The notes below the pieces were generated by a model, which worked only from the letters and a program-made list of their open reading frames with translations, made no database searches and was not told where the DNA came from. A program made the position numbers and the translations under genes. From Candidatus Colimorpha onthohippi (GTDB taxonomy: Bacteria > Bacteroidota > Bacteroidia > Bacteroidales > P3), in the NCBI GenBank assembly GCA_018064565.1, contig JAGHVA010000152.1, positions 1 to 9,778 on the forward strand: 9,778 bases of DNA, given 5' to 3'. Shown in pieces: positions 7,330-9,778 of this stretch (position 1 is its first letter; every line of letters starts with the position of its first letter).

Positions 7330-7344
7330 ATTGGGATACCCAAT
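7330..7344 (-). terminator. Hairpin with T-run on the minus strand, function unclear
   Basis: ATTGGG and CCCAAT are perfect 6-bp arms around a 3-nt loop. On the minus strand the hairpin is followed by CTTTTTCAT, which resembles an intrinsic terminator. No minus-strand gene lies directly upstream of it, so if real it would stop antisense transcription from the helicase region before the tonB promoter, or end a small RNA. Confidence 0.3.
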
Positions 7345-7356
7345 ACATTAAGCATC

Positions 7357-7382
7357 GCTATAGGCCTATCCAAGCTATAGGC
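7357..7382 (+). repeat. Tandem 9-bp repeat with overlapping inverted repeat
   Basis: GCTATAGGC is present at 7357-7365 and 7374-7382 (17-bp period). The same segment contains GCCTAT (7364-7369) and ATAGGC (7377-7382), a perfect 6-bp inverted repeat with a 7-nt loop, and the 10-bp palindrome ATAGGCCTAT (7360-7369). It lies about 50 bp upstream of the helicase -7 box, where an activator or repressor site could be expected. Confidence 0.45.
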
Positions 7383-7430
7383 GAAACAATAAATTCCATA
7401 CATACCACCCCAAAAACAGAATTAATGATG

Positions 7431-7438
7431 TACCTTTG
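7431..7438 (+). promoter_or_regulatory. Promoter -7 box of the helicase gene
   Basis: TACCTTTG followed by CA is an exact match to the Bacteroidota -7 consensus TAnnTTTG and identical to the box in front of ruvB. A TTG-type -33 element is not visible at the expected 19-21 nt upstream, so the promoter may be weak or activator-dependent. Transcription would start near 7444, about 100 nt before the ATG. Confidence 0.5.
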
Positions 7439-7464
7439 CAACTGGTGTTTTCGACAAACCGGGT

Positions 7465-7486
7465 GCAGAAAGGCCTATCTTTCTGC
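7465..7486 (+). other. Stable hairpin in the 5' leader of the helicase mRNA
   Basis: GCAGAAAG (7465-7472) and CTTTCTGC (7479-7486) form a perfect 8-bp stem with the loop GCCTAT. A smaller bulged hairpin with TTAC and GTAA arms around GGA follows at 7502-7517. Neither is followed by a T-run, so they are not terminators. I could not match the leader to a known riboswitch class. Confidence 0.5.
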
Positions 7487-7546
7487 CGAGGCAAGGAAAC
7501 GAGATTACGGAGTAACTGTCTATCAATCACAAATTCTCTTACAGGT

Positions 7547-9778
7547 ATGTCATCTGGTAAATTCATCGTAAGCAAAGCATCGGCTGGATCAGGCAAAACA
7601 TTCATGCTTGTCAAGACATTTATCACACTTGCCTTTGACATATCCGACACCGCATCTACCCACAAAGAGGTTACCGCAGCCCTTACCGACCGCTTTAAGC
7701 ATATCTTGGCCATTACATTTACCAACAAAGCCGCTGGGGAGATGAAAGATCGCATTATGAGCGAGCTAAAGCTTATGGCAACCGATGCAACCCAGTCGGC
7801 AATGGCTCAAGCTATCATAAAAGACAACCCGCTGCGATACACGCTGACAAGCGAAACTATCCAAAAATATGCCGCCATTGTCCACGCTGCCATACTGCAC
7901 AACTACAGCGACCTATCGGTATGCACTATTGATAGTTTTATGCAGCGTGTGGTTAGAACCTTTGCCCACGACCTGCACTTGCCGATCAATTTTGACATCT
8001 CGATCCAGTCTGACGAAATCATCCAACATGTGGTCAACGATATGATAAGTCTTATTGGGTGCGATGGCGAGGAGGAACTGACCGACATGCTCATCGCATT
8101 TACCGAAAAAAAGATGTCGGAGGGGAAATCGCTTCAAATAGAGAAAAATATCCAAGATTTAGCCCAACAACTTTTCAAAGAGGATGTGCCGCAATATGTG
8201 GAGACATTATCAAAACTCAGTTTTGAAAACTTCAAAAGCATCATTGCACAACTGCGTAAAGCCAACAAAGAGATAGAAGATGGTATCAAGTTTGATGCAA
8301 CCCAGATTATAGCCGATTGCAATGCGAATCAACTAACACAAGACGATTTTCCAGGGAAATCGCGAGGCATCTGGAGCAAATTGCAGCGGATGGCGAAAGG
8401 CGAACTGCCTGAGTTTAGCGATAGTTCATGGGACCAAATGAACAGAACTGGGACGGTATGCGAGCCTCAACTACAAAAAATCAAGCAATTAGCAGAACAC
8501 ATCACCGACGAAGCTCCATCGTACCACACCCGCAAAGCCATCTTGAAAAACATTTATACATTGGCCGTAACAACCCGCCTAAACGAACTCATCAGCCAAT
8601 ACTACAAAGACAACGAGATACTGCATCTTGCGGAATTTAACAGGAGGATTAACGAAGTGGTGCAAAATGAGCCTGCACCATTCATCTACGAACGATTAGG
8701 AAGCAAATATCAAAACTATTTGATTGATGAGTTTCAAGATACTTCAATACTTCAATGGCAAAACTTGCTGCCACTGGTGGACAATGGGGTGTCGGGCGGA
8801 AACACCAGTCTGATTGTCGGAGACGCCAAGCAAGCCATCTACCGCTTCCGACAGGGCGATGCCAGCCAATTTGTCCGCCTGCCCTCTGTGCCAGACAACC
8901 CCTATGGGCATGGTTCTATCTTCAAGAGCGCTCACACCGATGCGCCCCTAACCACCAACTTCCGATCACGAGAAAACATCATTCTGTTTAACAATACATT
9001 CTTTGAGTGGGCATCACAGACATACTATGCCACCCACAACTCCATTCCTGCGGTGTATCAAGGGTTACAGCAAGATCATACCAGCAAGGCAGGCGGGTAT
9101 GTGAGTGTGCAACACGTTACCGTTACAACCAACCGCGATGAGGAGATTTGGCATACAATATACCAATCCATCGTTCATCAGGTGGACGACTGCGGTTACA
9201 GCTATCGCGACATCTGTATTCTAACCCGCAAAAACAACGAGTTGTCCGCTATAGCATCTTATCTCCGCAGCGACAACTGCGAACGCAAGATACCTATTGT
9301 GTCAACCGAATCATTCCTGCTATCCAACAGCACAACCATCAAGACCGTCTTGGCAGTGTTACGACACATACAGGATCCAAGCAACCGGATTGTGGCAGCA
9401 CAAGTACTGGTGGGATTGTATCACTTGGGGCGTATTGCTCAGGACTCCGTCAGCCACTTGTCGGCAACTAATGGGGCAAGGAAAATTTATCTCCCCGAGA
9501 TTCTAAGACCATATAATATTGATTTCCAACTCACAAAACTATCTCACCTACCACTTTATGACTGCTGCGAAGAGATACTACGAGAGTTGGGTATCGGAAC
9601 CGAAGAGAGAGCTTACACCAACGCATTTCTCAACATTGTGGCTGGCTACAGCAAAAGTCACAGACCAGAACTATCTGGTTTTCTGGATTGGTATTCACAA
9701 GAATGCAACAAATTCTCTGCCAAGACCTCCAGCGATATGGATGCAGTGCAACTGATGACCATACACAAAGCCAAAGGA
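7547..9778 (+). CDS. UvrD/RecB/AddA-type superfamily 1 DNA helicase, N-terminal 744 codons (cut by right window edge)
   Basis: An SF1A helicase of the RecB/AddA type, the ATP-driven motor of double-strand-break end-resection complexes. The frame is open from ATG 7547 to the last base. Motifs in order: Walker A ASAGSGKT (11-18), motif Ia ITFTNKAAGEMKDR (about 56-69), motif Ib DLSVCTIDSF (122-131), motif II YLIDEFQDT (391-399, D394 and E395), motif III IVGDAKQAIYRFRQGD (423-438), motif IV LTTNFRSR (468-475), and the start of motif V LMTIHKAKG (736-744), where the window ends. Motif VI and any C-terminal nuclease domain lie outside. Having Walker A at residue 11 fits full-length Bacteroidota members, usually over 1000 residues, often followed by a PD-(D/E)XK nuclease gene as AddB-like partner. 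In-frame GTG codons at 7445 and 7463 exist, but they sit at the predicted transcription start or inside the leader hairpin, so the ATG is preferred. Whether RecB or AddA is the better name cannot be decided from this half. Confidence 0.94.
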   Translation, partial: MSSGKFIVSKASAGSGKTFMLVKTFITLAFDISDTASTHKEVTAALTDRFKHILAITFTNKAAGEMKDRIMSELKLMATDATQSAMAQAIIKDNPLRYTLTSETIQKYAAIVHAAILHNYSDLSVCTIDSFMQRVVRTFAHDLHLPINFDISIQSDEIIQHVVNDMISLIGCDGEEELTDMLIAFTEKKMSEGKSLQIEKNIQDLAQQLFKEDVPQYVETLSKLSFENFKSIIAQLRKANKEIEDGIKFDATQIIADCNANQLTQDDFPGKSRGIWSKLQRMAKGELPEFSDSSWDQMNRTGTVCEPQLQKIKQLAEHITDEAPSYHTRKAILKNIYTLAVTTRLNELISQYYKDNEILHLAEFNRRINEVVQNEPAPFIYERLGSKYQNYLIDEFQDTSILQWQNLLPLVDNGVSGGNTSLIVGDAKQAIYRFRQGDASQFVRLPSVPDNPYGHGSIFKSAHTDAPLTTNFRSRENIILFNNTFFEWASQTYYATHNSIPAVYQGLQQDHTSKAGGYVSVQHVTVTTNRDEEIWHTIYQSIVHQVDDCGYSYRDICILTRKNNELSAIASYLRSDNCERKIPIVSTESFLLSNSTTIKTVLAVLRHIQDPSNRIVAAQVLVGLYHLGRIAQDSVSHLSATNGARKIYLPEILRPYNIDFQLTKLSHLPLYDCCEEILRELGIGTEERAYTNAFLNIVAGYSKSHRPELSGFLDWYSQECNKFSAKTSSDMDAVQLMTIHKAKG

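Larger units (their letters stand above)
7187..7546. other. Divergent intergenic region between tonB and the helicase gene
   Basis: This 360-bp stretch holds no gene I can support. It contains the minus-strand tonB promoter, two AATTATCAACA direct repeats, two hairpin-forming segments (7330-7344 and 7357-7382), the plus-strand -7 box for the helicase gene and about 100 nt of helicase mRNA leader with one strong and one weak hairpin. The middle (about 7260-7330) is very AT-rich. The open minus-strand frame over 7375-7755 mostly shadows the helicase gene and has no recognisable protein. Confidence 0.7.

Noticed and set aside
7271..7330. Possible replication origin (AT-rich stretch with DnaA-box-like TTATCAACA copies)
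   Set aside because: Only two imperfect boxes, no further cluster, and no dnaA, dnaN, gidA or similar origin neighbours. The sites fit a promoter region better.
7465..7517. Known riboswitch (for example cobalamin or TPP) in the helicase leader
   Set aside because: I could not find the conserved boxes of those classes, and a recombination helicase is not a usual riboswitch target.
7375..7755. Minus-strand 126-codon frame opposite the helicase leader and N-terminus
   Set aside because: Most of it is antisense to well-supported helicase codons, it crosses the promoter and leader, and its protein shows no family or motif.
1..9778. Defence island or mobile element built around the UvrD/RecB-like helicase
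   Set aside because: The motif set and N-terminus fit the chromosomal RecB/AddA repair helicase, and the neighbours are housekeeping genes. No nuclease partner, reverse transcriptase, integrase or terminal repeats are visible in the window.

Overview
The window reads as ordinary chromosomal DNA from a member of the Bacteroidota, most likely the order Bacteroidales. Four things point there. Upstream sequences carry the group's promoter form (TAnnTTTG at -7 with TTG or TTTG near -33, for example TACCTTTG at 2146-2153 on the minus strand and 7431-7438 on the plus strand). Start codons lack clear Shine-Dalgarno sequences. The TonB protein has the short Pro/Glu-rich form common in Bacteroidales. 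The RecB/AddA-like helicase opens with its Walker A almost at residue 1. The genus cannot be fixed from the sequence alone.

Layout from left to right. (1) Minus strand, 1-2052: the 5' part of hutI (imidazolonepropionase, histidine degradation; its 3' end is off the left edge), preceded after 27 bp by ruvB (Holliday-junction branch-migration motor). Both probably run from one promoter at about 2146-2178. (2) Plus strand, 2241-4380: a tandem-domain universal stress protein and an HI0933/BaiN-type FAD-dependent oxidoreductase, separated by 46 bp with a small inverted repeat between them. (3) Minus strand, 4386-6314: a two-cassette ABC-F ATPase that starts at GTG and meets the oxidoreductase tail to tail with only 5 bp between stops. 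(4) Minus strand, 6500-7186: a TonB energy transducer with its own upstream promoter and a strong hairpin behind it. (5) A 360-bp divergent intergenic region (7187-7546) with the richest non-coding structure in the window: two promoters, two copies of an 11-bp direct repeat, two upstream hairpins, and hairpins in the leader of the next gene. (6) Plus strand from 7547 to the right edge: the first 744 codons of a UvrD/RecB/AddA-type helicase, cut inside motif V.

The genes are a mixed housekeeping set: DNA recombination and repair (RuvB and the RecB/AddA-like helicase, which act late and early in recombinational repair), translation (ABC-F), outer-membrane energy coupling (TonB), stress and redox functions, and histidine catabolism. 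I see no mobile element, CRISPR array, tRNA, rRNA, toxin-antitoxin pair or defence cassette. I found no convincing new system. The observations worth checking are regulatory and structural, mostly in 7187-7546, plus several start-codon corrections.
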